DNA of 64,000 nt from Campylobacter sp. CNRCH_2014_0184h (GTDB lineage Bacteria; Campylobacterota; Campylobacteria; Campylobacterales; Campylobacteraceae): positions 62,001 through 126,000 of the forward strand of contig NZ_JAKMTB010000003.1 of NCBI RefSeq assembly GCF_025772985.1. The letters run 5' to 3'. The notes under the pieces are model-generated. The model was given only the letters and a program-made list of their open reading frames with translations. It was not told the origin of the DNA and made no database searches. Positions within the stretch are counted from its first letter, which is position 1. Each line of letters starts with the position of its first letter. A program made the position numbers and the translations under genes. Below, piece after piece: positions 8,959 through 16,222 of this stretch.

Positions 8959-8964
8959 ATTATA
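8959..8964 (-). promoter_or_regulatory. Candidate -10 box for the ispDF operon
   Basis: TATAAT on the minus strand (GTATAATATCG context) lies 35 bases before the ispDF start, in the 107-base divergent spacer with mrp. Campylobacter sigma-70 promoters rely on the -10 box and often lack a clear -35 box. Confidence 0.5.
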
Positions 8965-9031
8965 CACCATAAAAGCCAAAATTTATATTTATGTTAGTAG
9001 AATTAATCATTTTAAATAACAAGGAGAAAAA

Positions 9032-10135
9032 TTGAAGGAAAAAATCGAAGAAAGACTAAAACAAGTTATATATCCAGGCTTTAAAAAAGATATAGTTAGT
9101 TTTGGTTTTGTAAAAAAAATTGAAGCAAATGAAAATCAAGCTCATATAGTAGTTGAAATCGTTTCAGCTAATGCTCAAATCGCACAAGAGCTTAGACTAA
9201 ATATTGCAAATGCTTTAAAAGATTTAAATTTAGAGCTTAATTTAGAAATCATTCAACCAAAAATTCCTGAAGAAAAAAGCAATTCAAGAAGTGGTAAAAA
9301 TATCGCTCCACAAATTAAAAATTTCCTTATGATTTCAAGCGGTAAAGGTGGGGTAGGTAAAAGTACTACAACTTTAAATTTAGCGATTTCTTTAGCTAAA
9401 ATGGGCAAAAGAGTAGGGCTTTTAGATGCGGATATTTATGGGCCAAATATACCAAGAATGTTAGGTGAGAGTAAAAGCAAGCCTGAAATTGTAGGTCAAA
9501 AAATTCGTCCTATTTTATCTCATGGGGTTTATATGATGAGTATGGGTGTGCTAATAGAAGAAGGTAAAGGTTTGATGTGGCGTGGTTCTATGATTATGAA
9601 AGCAATTGAGCAACTTTTAGCTGATGTGCTTTGGCCTGAACTTGATGTATTATTGCTTGATATGCCTCCAGGAACTGGTGATGCGCAAATTACCCTAGCT
9701 CAAAGTGTGCCAGTGAGTGCAGGTGTGTGTGTAAGTACTCCTCAAGTAGTGTCTTTAGATGATAGCAAAAGAGCGCTAGATATGTTTGAAAAATTACACA
9801 TTCCTGTTGCGGGTATTATAGAAAATATGAGTGGCTTTTTATGTCCTGATAATGGCAAAGAATATGATATCTTTGGTAAAGGCACCACAGAAGAAATGGC
9901 AAAAGCTTATAAATGTGAAGTTTTAGCTCAAATTCCTATCGAAATGAGTGTAAGAGAAGGTGGAGATAGTGGTAAGCCTGTAAGTTTTTATATGCCTGAG
10001 AGTGTAAGTTCAAAAAGATATTTGCAAGCTGCTGAAAAAATCTGGGAATTTATAGAAAAGGTTAATCAAGAAGGTAAAGTAGATAATTCAGCTATTCAAC
10101 CTGTAATGAATGGCAAAAGTGCGTGCTCGCAATAA
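9032..10135 (+). CDS. mrp: Iron-sulfur carrier / P-loop ATPase Mrp (ApbC)
   Basis: Mrp/NBP35-family ATPase that delivers [4Fe-4S] clusters to apo-proteins. The 367-residue protein has an N-terminal DUF59/MIP18-like domain (about 1-90) and a MinD-like ATPase with the deviant Walker A SGKGGVGKST near residues 108-117, plus LLDMPPGTGDAQ. The usual CPxCG cluster site is reduced to CPDNG; the other Cys residues (for example ACSQ at the end) may compensate. The start is TTG, placed five bases after AAGGAG. dapD follows nine bases later. Confidence 0.93.
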   Translation: MKEKIEERLKQVIYPGFKKDIVSFGFVKKIEANENQAHIVVEIVSANAQIAQELRLNIANALKDLNLELNLEIIQPKIPEEKSNSRSGKNIAPQIKNFLMISSGKGGVGKSTTTLNLAISLAKMGKRVGLLDADIYGPNIPRMLGESKSKPEIVGQKIRPILSHGVYMMSMGVLIEEGKGLMWRGSMIMKAIEQLLADVLWPELDVLLLDMPPGTGDAQITLAQSVPVSAGVCVSTPQVVSLDDSKRALDMFEKLHIPVAGIIENMSGFLCPDNGKEYDIFGKGTTEEMAKAYKCEVLAQIPIEMSVREGGDSGKPVSFYMPESVSSKRYLQAAEKIWEFIEKVNQEGKVDNSAIQPVMNGKSACSQ

Positions 10136-10144
10136 GGAGAAAAT

Positions 10145-11308
10145 ATGCCAATAGAAAGTAAAGAAGAATTTTTAAATTTAATCAAGCAAATCGAACAAAG
10201 GATTAATTATAAAAAGCCTAAAGCTTTTGCTATAGCAAGGCTTGATCTAAGTCAAGTTGATCCTAGTAAAAAACTTCAAGCTAATTTTGGTGTGATTAAT
10301 TTTGAGCAAAATTATGCTGCTGCAGCTGTTATGTTTGAAGCTTTTTTTAGAAGAGGGGTTGATGTTGATTTTAATGAAAGTGAGTTTGTGGCTACTTTGA
10401 TTAAAGACGATTTGGATTTTGCACTTGAATGCTTTGCACCATTTTTGCAAGAGCAAGGTCATAAAAATATAGAAGCAATCAAAGCAGCAAAGGAAAATTT
10501 TAGAGAAAATGCTTTTTCTTTTGTTTGTATTTTTGAAGATGAAGCACCAAAAAGTTTAGAAAGTGTGTATTTGAAACTTTATTTGCTTTCCAATAAAAAA
10601 GTACCTTTAAGAAGCTTAAATTTAACAGGTGCTTTTGGTATTTTACCAAATGTTGCATGGAGTGATAATAAGCCTATTGATTTAGACTTTTTAAGAGAAA
10701 ATGAGATTGATTTAAAAATGAGTGGAAGATATCCAAGGATTGATTATGTAGATAAATTTCCAAGATTTTTAGCTCATGTTATTCCTGAGGATAATACTAG
10801 AATTTTAGAAAGCTCTAAAGTAAGAATGGGTGCGGTTTTAGCTGCAGGCACTACTATAATGCCAGGGGCTGCTTATGTGAATTTTAATGCAGGTACAACT
10901 GGAGCTTGTATGGTAGAAGGGCGTATTAGTTCTTCAGCTGTTGTGGGCGAAGGTAGCGATGTAGGAGGCGGTGCTTCTATACTTGGTGTTTTAAGTGGTA
11001 CAAGTGGTAATGCTATTAGCATCGGTAAAGCTTGTCTTTTGGGTGCAAATTCAGTTACTGGAATTCCTTTAGGGGATAATTGTATCGTTGATGCGGGTAT
11101 TGCTGTTTTAGAAGGGACTAAATTTGCTTTAAAAAATAAAGAAGAACTTCAAAAAATCAACCCTGATTTTAAATTTGATAAAGATATATACAAAGGTTTA
11201 GAATTAGCAGGATTAAATGGCTTACATTTTAGACAAGATTCTCAAAGTGGAGTGATGATAGCAGCTTTTAATAAAAAGGCTGTAAAACTTAATGAAGATT
11301 TGCATTAA
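10145..11308 (+). CDS. dapD: Tetrahydrodipicolinate N-succinyltransferase DapD
   Basis: Lysine and diaminopimelate pathway enzyme that transfers succinyl from succinyl-CoA. The 387-residue protein is the longer form seen in epsilonproteobacteria. It has an alpha/beta N-terminal part and a C-terminal left-handed beta-helix (about 220-330) shown by hexapeptide-like repeats rich in Gly, Ala and Ile, with VNFNAGTTGACMVEGRISSS as its core. A strong AAGGAG site precedes the ATG. Its 3' end overlaps the opposite-strand lipase-like gene by 20 bases, so the two convergent genes share coding DNA. Confidence 0.95.
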   Translation: MPIESKEEFLNLIKQIEQRINYKKPKAFAIARLDLSQVDPSKKLQANFGVINFEQNYAAAAVMFEAFFRRGVDVDFNESEFVATLIKDDLDFALECFAPFLQEQGHKNIEAIKAAKENFRENAFSFVCIFEDEAPKSLESVYLKLYLLSNKKVPLRSLNLTGAFGILPNVAWSDNKPIDLDFLRENEIDLKMSGRYPRIDYVDKFPRFLAHVIPEDNTRILESSKVRMGAVLAAGTTIMPGAAYVNFNAGTTGACMVEGRISSSAVVGEGSDVGGGASILGVLSGTSGNAISIGKACLLGANSVTGIPLGDNCIVDAGIAVLEGTKFALKNKEELQKINPDFKFDKDIYKGLELAGLNGLHFRQDSQSGVMIAAFNKKAVKLNEDLH

Positions 11309-12200
11309 TTCTTAGCCCTTGTGGGTTAAGAATTTTAAATAATTCATGTAGTTTATAAATACACACGCTAGGGTGATGTTTAATGCTTCCTGTGTGTAGT
11401 AAAATTTCTTTGCTATCTTTTTTATAAAGCTTTTGCACAAAATTAAAATTCCACCATTTGTAAGTTTTGAAATTTAAATTATGGGTGGTATTTATATGAA
11501 AATTTATATAAGAAAGATTTTGAAAGTTTTGGTTTAAACCAGGTGCTTGAAAGGCATAGACTTCTTTTACCATACTAGGAAAGGTTCTTGCAAAAGCTTG
11601 AGCTAGATATCCTCCTAAAGAATGTCCTATAATGATGAGCTTTTTATCAATGGTGTATTTTTGTTTAAGTTGATTGTAAAAATACTGCATGGATTGAATT
11701 TGACCTTTTGGAGTTTTGTTAAGTAAAATCAAAAAATCACTATAAAGATCTTTAAAATCAAAACACAAAGGATTTAAATCACTCCCTGCAAAGGCTAAAA
11801 TATAGTTTTTTCTTTTTTTATCATAAATAAAACTAGCCCTAAAACCCATTTTAGATTGAGGGTGTGTTTCGTTGATGTGTTCAAGTATTTCATAATTTTT
11901 TACAAATTTTAAAGCTAAAAATGCATTGTTTAAACCACCTACGGGGATTTTTTCTTTTTTATAAAAAGGATTAGTTAAAGCTTTTATAATGGCTTTGTGT
12001 TTTTGCAAACCTTCTTTTTTTAAGCTTTGATTTAAATGTACATTAGCACAATAAGCTACCAAACTATAATCATATAATTTTTGCAATAAATTGATATTTT
12101 TTTCAAAATGAGTACGAAGTTTTAATAAAAGTAGTTTTTCTTGGGAAGTTAAATTTGTTTTTTGACTTAAAGCAATAAAGCTTTGTAAGTCAAAAAACAT
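11289..12200 (-). CDS. Lipase-like alpha/beta hydrolase (class 3 family)
   Basis: A 303-residue predicted hydrolase. The nucleophile elbow GHSLGGYLAQ (GxSxG) lies near residue 190 after the strand KLIIIG. The upstream FAGSDLNP can supply the oxyanion-side strand, and an Asp/His pair could come from the C-terminal part. There is no signal peptide, so the protein is likely cytoplasmic unless exported by another route. The substrate is unknown: class 3 members act on acylglycerols or phospholipids. The gene starts ten bases after the dps stop with a weak ribosome site, so it probably depends on read-through from dps. Confidence 0.78.
   Translation of the reverse strand: MFFDLQSFIALSQKTNLTSQEKLLLLKLRTHFEKNINLLQKLYDYSLVAYCANVHLNQSLKKEGLQKHKAIIKALTNPFYKKEKIPVGGLNNAFLALKFVKNYEILEHINETHPQSKMGFRASFIYDKKRKNYILAFAGSDLNPLCFDFKDLYSDFLILLNKTPKGQIQSMQYFYNQLKQKYTIDKKLIIIGHSLGGYLAQAFARTFPSMVKEVYAFQAPGLNQNFQNLSYINFHINTTHNLNFKTYKWWNFNFVQKLYKKDSKEILLHTGSIKHHPSVCIYKLHELFKILNPQGLRINANLH
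11307..11336. terminator. Terminator shared by dapD and the lipase-like gene
   Basis: AATTCTTAGCCC (11307-11318) pairs with GGGTTAAGAATT (11323-11334), with one mismatch near the middle, followed by TTTT. It lies just after the dapD stop and inside the last codons of the convergent lipase-like gene. One element therefore serves as terminator for one gene and coding sequence for the other. Confidence 0.72.
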
Positions 12201-12209
12201 TATAAATTC

Positions 12210-12659
12210 TTACATAGAGCAAGTATTTTGGATAGTTGAATTAAGCATCCAAAGAACTTTTTCATATTTTGCAATATTTTCTTGAGCAAATGCTGCTGTT
12301 GTAGTATCACTTGCTTTTTCAGCTTCTTCATTTAACTTTTTAAATTCAGCCAAAAGATACTTATAATCTTCTCTAATAAGCTCTAAAACTTCTACTGGAG
12401 TAAAGCAATCTTTTTGAGCCTTAGGTGCTTTTGCATTTTCTAGTAATGTTTTTGAACAAACGATAGCTTTTTCTCCTAGTTGTAAAGCTCTCTCAGCACA
12501 ATCATCAAAAAGTTCTGCCATTTCTTCATAAGCTTTTTCTGTATATTCATGAATTGAGAAAAATTGTAAACCTTTTACATTCCAGTGATAATTATGAAAT
12601 TTAATCCATAAACTATGAGCATCCGCTTGTAATTGTAATAATTGTTTTGTTACTGACAT
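12210..12659 (-). CDS. dps: Dps ferritin-like iron-storage and DNA-protection protein
   Basis: Twelve-subunit mini-ferritin that oxidises and stores iron, consuming peroxide. The 149-residue protein shows the Dps ferroxidase pattern: [14 protein letters not shown] with His residues near 20-30, then [20 protein letters not shown], which supplies the acidic ligands from the neighbouring subunit. An AAGGAG site precedes the ATG. Upstream on the minus strand are a TATAAT box and an AT-rich palindrome of the kind bound by Fur or PerR. dps lies beside pgi and galU, as in C. jejuni (Cj1534c-Cj1536c). Confidence 0.95.
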   Translation of the reverse strand: MSVTKQLLQLQADAHSLWIKFHNYHWNVKGLQFFSIHEYTEKAYEEMAELFDDCAERALQLGEKAIVCSKTLLENAKAPKAQKDCFTPVEVLELIREDYKYLLAEFKKLNEEAEKASDTTTAAFAQENIAKYEKVLWMLNSTIQNTCSM

Positions 12660-12683
12660 GTTATCTCCTTTTTTATTTTTAAA

Positions 12684-12721
12684 ATTATAACATAAAATTC
12701 TTATATAATAATAATTATTAT
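12684..12721 (-). promoter_or_regulatory. dps promoter with Fur/PerR-like palindrome
   Basis: On the minus strand, TATAAT (12684-12689) lies 25 bases before the dps ATG. The perfect 14-base palindrome ATAATAATTATTAT (12708-12721) lies just upstream, about where the -35 region would be. The shape matches AT-rich Fur/PerR operators. The binding protein is inferred. Confidence 0.5.
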
Positions 12722-12787
12722 ATAATAAATTTTAATGTTAGTAATTATTGTATTTTCATTATACTCTTTTTTTACAATAAAGCAAAT

Positions 12788-14011
12788 TTATTTACTTAAC
12801 ATATTTTTGAGTATTAATTTTCCTACCTCTACACCAGGTTGATCATAAGTATTAATTCCAAGCATAATGCCACATGCAGAAGTAAATAACTCATAATAAT
12901 ACATCAAATACCCACAATGATAAGCATCTAATTTCTCAAGTTCTATTACATCAACACTTAAATTTTCAGCAATTAATGCATGCATGGTTGCATCGCATTG
13001 CGCGTTTAAAAGATCATGTAAATTAACTTCATTAGTAAAATCACAATTTTGTAAATGATTAAAGCTTATATTTGGGATACTAGGAGATTTTTGACTATCT
13101 TTGATTTTTAAAAAAGTAACAGTTTTATCTTTGGGTCCATCCATGATAAGTTGTAAAAAGCTATGCTGATCTCTAGCGCCAATTAAAGCAATAGGAGTTA
13201 AACCTATACGTTTAAAGCCTTGTTTTTTACCTAGACTTTCAGCAATTAGTTGAATATACCATTCATTAAAACCTTTAAAAGCATCTCCATAAGAAAAAAG
13301 CACATTAATATGCGCACTTTTATGTGTGCAGTAATGATAAGCCTTTTGTAAAATTTGATCACATTTTTTCTCAAAAAAATCCACATAACAAGCTTTTGCA
13401 CCTTCTAATAAGGCTTTAGTATCATAGCCACAAAAGCTCAAGGGAACAATACCAATAGCAGATAAAACACTAAATCTACCACCGACATTTTTAGGTATAA
13501 AAAAGCATTTTATGTTTAATTCTTCACCTAGTTTATGAAGTTTTGATTCAAAATCAGTAATAAACACAAAGTTTTCGTGTAAATTTTCATTTTTAAAATC
13601 AAAATGAGCAATGATGAGTTTAAATAAAGAAATCACCTCTATAGTTGTACCTGATTTACTTGCTATAATGAAAAGTGTTTTTTGGGGATTTATTTTTTGC
13701 ATAGTTTGGGTAAAAGTATGCGAGGAAGTATTGTCAATAATAAAAAGTTTTTTTTCTTCTATTTGATCAAATAAAAGCTCTTTTAAAGCTTTAACCCCGC
13801 AACTTGATCCACCCATGCCCACTAAAACGATATTTTCTATATGAGTTTTAGTAGCGATAAATTCTTTACTTTCTTTGATTAAATCAAAGCTCGTATCTAC
13901 TAAGTGATAATACCCTATATCGCCACTTTCTAACTCATCATTCATTCTATTTGCATAAGCGGTGATTTTTTTAAAATCTTGGGTTTTAAAAAATAAAGTA
14001 TTATTTAGCAT
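12788..14011 (-). CDS. pgi: Glucose-6-phosphate isomerase
   Basis: Interconverts glucose 6-phosphate and fructose 6-phosphate. Since Campylobacter generally lacks a working upper glycolysis, it serves gluconeogenesis and sugar-nucleotide supply. The 407-residue protein is much shorter than the enterobacterial enzyme, as usual in this genus. It shows VGMGGSSCGVKAL, IIASKSGTTIEVISLF and the PGI signature NVGGRFSVLS. The start at 14011 (MLNNTLFF) overlaps the galU stop by 11 bases and has a GAGAAAAG ribosome site. A longer in-frame start at 14050 lies further inside galU and is less likely. Confidence 0.94.
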   Translation of the reverse strand: MLNNTLFFKTQDFKKITAYANRMNDELESGDIGYYHLVDTSFDLIKESKEFIATKTHIENIVLVGMGGSSCGVKALKELLFDQIEEKKLFIIDNTSSHTFTQTMQKINPQKTLFIIASKSGTTIEVISLFKLIIAHFDFKNENLHENFVFITDFESKLHKLGEELNIKCFFIPKNVGGRFSVLSAIGIVPLSFCGYDTKALLEGAKACYVDFFEKKCDQILQKAYHYCTHKSAHINVLFSYGDAFKGFNEWYIQLIAESLGKKQGFKRIGLTPIALIGARDQHSFLQLIMDGPKDKTVTFLKIKDSQKSPSIPNISFNHLQNCDFTNEVNLHDLLNAQCDATMHALIAENLSVDVIELEKLDAYHCGYLMYYYELFTSACGIMLGINTYDQPGVEVGKLILKNMLSK

Positions 14012-14831
14012 TTTTACTTTTCTCATAAAAATAATTTGTCGCTTCCACAAAGCCTTCTACGCTTCCACAATCAAACCTTTTTCCTTTAAATTTATAAGCT
14101 AAAACCATATTATTAGTTGCTTGTGAAAGTAAGGCATCAGTTAGTTGAATTTCTCCATTTTTACCTGCTTTGGTATTTTCTAAAATGCCAAAAATATCAG
14201 GTGTTAGAATGTATCTTCCTATGATGGCTAAGTTACTTGGAGCATCTTTTGGATCAGGTTTTTCTATCATAGAATTTACCATGATTAAATCCTCTTCCAC
14301 AGCATTTCCAGCTATAACTCCATAGTTTGAGACTTGATCAGCTTCAACCTCCATCACAGCTATAATAGAGCAGCGGTATTTTTCATAAATTTTTACCATT
14401 TGAGCTAGGACATTTACCCCATCTTCATTTACGCATAAATCATCTGCTAAAATTACCCCAAAAGCTTCATCTTGCACTAAAGGCTTTGCTTTTAAAACCG
14501 CATCTCCTAAGCCTCTCATTTCATTTTGTCTTGTAAAAGTAAAAGTGCAGCGATCTATGAGTGTTCTTATTTCACTTAAAAGATATTCTTTTTTAGTGCC
14601 TGCGATTTGGTGTTCAAGTTCATAAGAAATATCAAAATAATCCTCCAAAGCTCTTTTTCCACGCCCTGTAACAAAACCCATAGTTTCCATACCAGCTTCT
14701 AAAGCTTCATCCACACCATAGTGAATTAAAGGTTTAGTTAGTATAGGCAACATTTCTTTAGGTAGGGTTTTTGTAGCAGGTAAAAATCTAGTACCATAAC
14801 CTGCTGCAGGAAAAATACAAGTTTGAAGCAT
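14001..14831 (-). CDS. galU: UTP-glucose-1-phosphate uridylyltransferase
   Basis: Makes UDP-glucose for lipooligosaccharide, capsule and glycan synthesis. The 276-residue protein begins with the nucleotidyltransferase signature FPAAGYGTRFLPATKTLPKE and contains MEPxD-like and substrate segments such as IEKPDPKDAPSNLAIIGRY. An AAGGATAAACT ribosome site precedes the start. It is the first gene of a minus-strand run with pgi. Nearby pgi and the phosphohexomutase at 18853 together give the glucose-phosphate interconversions needed for UDP-glucose. Confidence 0.96.
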   Translation of the reverse strand: MLQTCIFPAAGYGTRFLPATKTLPKEMLPILTKPLIHYGVDEALEAGMETMGFVTGRGKRALEDYFDISYELEHQIAGTKKEYLLSEIRTLIDRCTFTFTRQNEMRGLGDAVLKAKPLVQDEAFGVILADDLCVNEDGVNVLAQMVKIYEKYRCSIIAVMEVEADQVSNYGVIAGNAVEEDLIMVNSMIEKPDPKDAPSNLAIIGRYILTPDIFGILENTKAGKNGEIQLTDALLSQATNNMVLAYKFKGKRFDCGSVEGFVEATNYFYEKSKNAK

Positions 14832-14865
14832 AGTTTATCCTTAAATTTTTATAAGTTGTTTTGAT

Positions 14866-14871
14866 TATAAT
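14866..14871 (+). promoter_or_regulatory. Candidate -10 box for yigZ
   Basis: TATAAT preceded by TTGAT, 34 bases before the yigZ ATG. A second box, ATTATA at 14883-14888 (TATAAT on the minus strand), could serve divergent galU. Confidence 0.45.
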
Positions 14872-14905
14872 TTTATTTAAATATTATAGCTAAATTAAGG
14901 AAAAT

Positions 14906-15487
14906 ATGAAAACCATTGATCAAATTTATCAAGCAAAAATAGAAATCAAAAAATCAACTTTTTTGTCTTTTTTATGTCCTTTTGAAGATTTTCAAACTTT
15001 AATGCAAAAGCTAAGAAACGAGCATTTAAAAGCTGTGCATTTTGTATATGCTTATAGGTATTTAAATGAATTTGATCAAATCATAGAAGATAAAAGCGAT
15101 GATGGTGAACCAAAAGGAACTTCTGCAATGCCTTGTTTGAATGTTTTAAGAGGGTCTTTGCTTGTTAATTGTGCGGTGATTGTGGTGCGTTATTTTGGAG
15201 GGATTAAACTTGGTACAGGTGGTCTTGTAAGAGCTTATAGTGAAGCTACAAATGAAGCTATTTTAAATGCAACGCTTTTAGAATTTGAAGCTAAAAATAT
15301 TTTAATTTTAAACATTCCTTTTCATCTTTATGCAAGATTTGAGCATTTTTTAAATAAAAATAACATTTCTTATGAAAAAAAATTTCAAGAAAATGTTGAA
15401 TTGATTTTAAGTGTTAATGCAAAAGAAGAGGAGGAATTTAAAAAATTTGCAAAAGAGTTTGAATTTAGCGGGCTTGTTTGGAAGTAA
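14906..15487 (+). CDS. yigZ: YigZ/IMPACT family protein
   Basis: A 193-residue member of the IMPACT (UPF0029) family. The bacterial proteins have a ribosomal-protein S5-like N-terminal fold and a small C-terminal domain. Their function is not settled, though eukaryotic members modulate GCN2 signalling. The family signature is clear: HFVYAYRY, then DDGEPKGTSAMPCLNVL, then VVRYFGGIKLGTGGLVRAYSEA. The gene stands alone on the plus strand between divergent galU and a convergent small gene, and a hairpin lies at its stop codon. Confidence 0.88.
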   Translation: MKTIDQIYQAKIEIKKSTFLSFLCPFEDFQTLMQKLRNEHLKAVHFVYAYRYLNEFDQIIEDKSDDGEPKGTSAMPCLNVLRGSLLVNCAVIVVRYFGGIKLGTGGLVRAYSEATNEAILNATLLEFEAKNILILNIPFHLYARFEHFLNKNNISYEKKFQENVELILSVNAKEEEEFKKFAKEFEFSGLVWK

Positions 15488-15501
15488 GCGTTTGCTTACT
15501 T
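15482..15501. terminator. Hairpin at the yigZ stop codon
   Basis: AAGTAAGC / GCTTACTT, eight perfect pairs around GTTT, followed by CATTTTTAT. The stem includes the yigZ stop codon and also lies just after the stop of the convergent gene ending at 15507, so it may act in both directions. Confidence 0.65.
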
Positions 15502-15506
15502 CATTT

Positions 15507-15839
15507 TTATAAAGAACTTAAAAGATCTTTTACCATATCTTTTTGTGGTTCTTGTTTGTCTTCTATATTAGCTTGCATAGGAGTTTCGTTTTGTCCTCTA
15601 AAACGATAATTATAAATATTTGACATATTTGAGCTAAAAATTCCTGTGCTAAATTGATCTTGACTCATAGCTTTTGAAAAAAGCTCATCAAGTTTTATAC
15701 TTTGCTCGTTTAAATTTTCACTATTGTTTTGACTAAGTAAAGACATAAAGTCTTCATTAGCTCCTTGAGTGCTTTTATAAGCACTACTTTGACCATACCC
15801 ATATTCTTTAACCGATAAATTATCATGGTTAACTTGCAT
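15507..15839 (-). CDS. Small conserved protein, probable sigma-54 (flagellar) regulon member
   Basis: A 110-residue polar protein rich in Ser, Asn and Gln, without a signal peptide or membrane segment. By position after the ABC-F gene and its neighbour it corresponds to C. jejuni Cj0428. Function is unknown; Cj0428 has been reported among sigma-54-dependent genes. The ATG at 15839 has an excellent GAAAGGAGAAAG ribosome site. A TTG 36 bases upstream would lie over the promoter and is rejected. A sigma-54-type promoter sits directly upstream, inside the 3' end of the preceding gene region. Confidence 0.85.
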   Translation of the reverse strand: MQVNHDNLSVKEYGYGQSSAYKSTQGANEDFMSLLSQNNSENLNEQSIKLDELFSKAMSQDQFSTGIFSSNMSNIYNYRFRGQNETPMQANIEDKQEPQKDMVKDLLSSL

Positions 15840-15872
15840 GCTTTCTCCTTTCAAAATATTACAAGGAAAAAA

Positions 15873-15891
15873 CAAGCAAAAATCATTCCTT
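15873..15891 (-). promoter_or_regulatory. Sigma-54 (RpoN) promoter
   Basis: On the minus strand the sequence AAGGAATGATTTTTGCTTG has GG and GC separated by exactly ten bases, with the TTGCTT element usual in Campylobacter flagellar class 2 promoters. The start codon at 15839 is about 34 bases downstream of the -12 GC, leaving a short leader with the ribosome site. Confidence 0.75.
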
Positions 15892-16222
15892 AATCGCCAT
15901 GAGTTGGATAGTATTCAGCTTCTATTTCATTGTTTTTAATAAACTCTTCTCTAGCTTTATTACAGCGTTCATCTCTTAGTTTTCTATAGGCATTTCTACT
16001 TTCTAATTCTTGAGAAGTTAAAGGGCGATCTTCTAAAAATGAAATGTGAAAATAAGTATCATCTTCTTTGCTGAATTTTTCATAAAATTCAACATAGTCA
16101 AAATAATCTTTTTCACTTTGAAAATCAATACTTTCTTCTACATAAATAGTTGGGCCAAAACCTCTGTGATTTTGAGTAAAATGTCCAAAACCAGCTGCAT
16201 ATTTTATCTTAAACGAATTCAT
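15890..16222 (-). CDS. Conserved hypothetical protein (Cj0427-like)
   Basis: A 110-residue acidic and aromatic-rich cytoplasmic protein that I cannot place in a named family. It has many Tyr, Phe and Glu residues, for example in DYFDYVEFYEKFSKED. Its ATG overlaps the stop of the ABC-F gene (ATGA) and is preceded by a strong AGGAGGTTTAGA site located inside that gene, so the two are co-translated. The same pairing occurs in C. jejuni (Cj0426-Cj0427). No function can be inferred beyond co-expression. Confidence 0.78.
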   Translation of the reverse strand: MNSFKIKYAAGFGHFTQNHRGFGPTIYVEESIDFQSEKDYFDYVEFYEKFSKEDDTYFHISFLEDRPLTSQELESRNAYRKLRDERCNKAREEFIKNNEIEAEYYPTHGD

